From positions 1 through 64,000 of the forward strand of contig NZ_SGVY01000011.1 in NCBI RefSeq assembly GCF_004535825.1: 64,000 nucleotides of DNA, read 5' to 3'. Positions 63,468-64,000 of the stretch are shown one piece after another. The notes below the pieces were generated by a model. It ran no database searches and had not been told where the DNA came from. It saw only the letters and a list, made by a program, of their open reading frames with translations. The position numbers and the translations under genes were made by a program. This stretch comes from Segatella hominis (GTDB lineage Bacteria > Bacteroidota > Bacteroidia > Bacteroidales > Bacteroidaceae). The first letter of the stretch is position 1. Each line of letters opens with the position of its first letter.

Positions 63468-64000
63468 TGAAATGTTTTTGTTTTTCTATCTCACGACGAA
63501 GCTCCTCTTCTGTAGGCATGAAAGACATATATTTAGCTGCAAAAAGCTGTTCACTTTCATGAAGCACAGAATATTTGGCAATAGTGTTGTCAGTTTCTGT
63601 ACAAAGCAAAACACCAATAGTTGGATTGTCATCCTCGCCTTTTACAAGGTCGTCATACATACGCACCTGCCCGACATCCTGATGCGTCAGTGAGTGTGTC
63701 TTTAATTCAAACAAGACAAAGCGCTTCATCCTAAAATTGTAGAAGACAAGGTCAATATAAAAATCGCCCGTATCAGTCTTGATGTGCTTTTGGCGGTCAA
63801 CGAATGCAAAATGTACTCCACATCTCTTCAGATTCGTTTCTCAAGTACCACATTCTTGCCTTGGGATTTGTAACAGATAGCAGTCGCCTAATATGAGTCC
63901 AGTTAAGATTGTGTACGAACTCGTACACTTTTCTAAAATCAGGAAACAGAATATAGAATTTCCGATAATGTTGAAGATTGTTGAATGTTGAGTGGTCTAT
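63451..64000 (-). pseudogene. DUF1016 (YhcG-like) PD-(D/E)XK nuclease, decayed and cut by the window edge
   Basis: Read on the minus strand from the edge, a first frame encodes part of the N-terminal DUF1016 domain (LQHYRKFYILFPDF, NLNWTHIRRLLSVTNPKARMWYL) and stops at 63797. A second frame then carries the C-terminal nuclease half (VHFAFVDRQKH, TGDFYIDLVFYNF, FVLFELK with the Glu-x-Lys, THQDVGQVRMYDD, ESEQLFAAKYMSFMPTEEEL) to 63451. The linker region between the halves is missing and the frame changes at the join, so an internal deletion has broken the gene. A short C-terminal product from 63729 could still be made. Confidence 0.8.

Overview
The window comes from a Bacteroidota chromosome, most likely Segatella/Prevotella (copri-like). 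The evidence is gene content (fused MurF-alanine racemase, UpxY antiterminator, GSCFA protein, DUF3098 after ftsX, T9SS-type sorting domain, many short lipoproteins). The promoters agree: they match the Bacteroidota -33 TTTG / -7 TAnnTTTG pattern with 19-20 bp spacers, and genes lack Shine-Dalgarno sites. No rRNA, tRNA or CRISPR was seen.

Layout. (1) 1-1170: decayed mobile DNA, with the broken 3' end of a group II intron (maturase fragment plus domain V) and a possible insertion-sequence end. (2) 1.2-18.1 kb: a polymorphic-toxin island. Two outer-membrane barrels, a T9SS-type secreted protein and a 3017-residue Rhs/SpvB/TcdB-like lipoprotein form a tight, G+C-rich operon. The toxin tip and its putative immunity gene are abruptly A+T-rich. 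Downstream lies a displaced cassette: a copy of the operon promoter, a SUKH-like immunity gene, an 870-bp near-copy of the Rhs core, a second tip broken by a stop codon, and a membrane immunity candidate. (3) 18.2-22.6 kb: housekeeping operon ftsX-DUF3098-uppP-truB-queA-folK. (4) 22.7-29.1 kb: an UpxY (NusG/RfaH-like) gene with a terminator-like hairpin at the start of its conserved domain, followed by exported lipoproteins and secreted proteins instead of a capsule locus. (5) 29.3-39.8 kb: an operon with its own promoter that encodes a small membrane protein, a tubulin/FtsZ-superfamily GTPase with C-terminal MORN repeats, five exported proteins of unknown function and a trypsin-like serine protease lipoprotein. 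This is the best candidate for an undescribed system. (6) 39.8-41.5 kb: an AAA-type ATPase that has lost its nuclease domain, and repeats. (7) 41.5-53.1 kb: rpsO, typA, a transporter, mtnN-luxS, a porin-like barrel, YfhO-GSCFA and murF-alr. (8) 53.2-57.3 kb: a uronate operon (orphan PTS IIC, a KduI with a signal peptide, an MFS transporter). (9) 57.3-64 kb: nitroreductase, a stand-alone class II ribonucleotide reductase C-terminal domain next to folB, amidase-MCE, dnaA with a DnaA box, and a decayed DUF1016 nuclease running off the right edge.

The likely biology: the Rhs island is an antagonism system that changes its toxin tip by recombination with a downstream stock. The tubulin operon couples a cytoplasmic polymer-type GTPase to the envelope. 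The uronate operon imports and isomerises pectin- or glycosaminoglycan-derived sugars. Functions given for the tubulin operon and the toxin tips are inferences from motifs and context.
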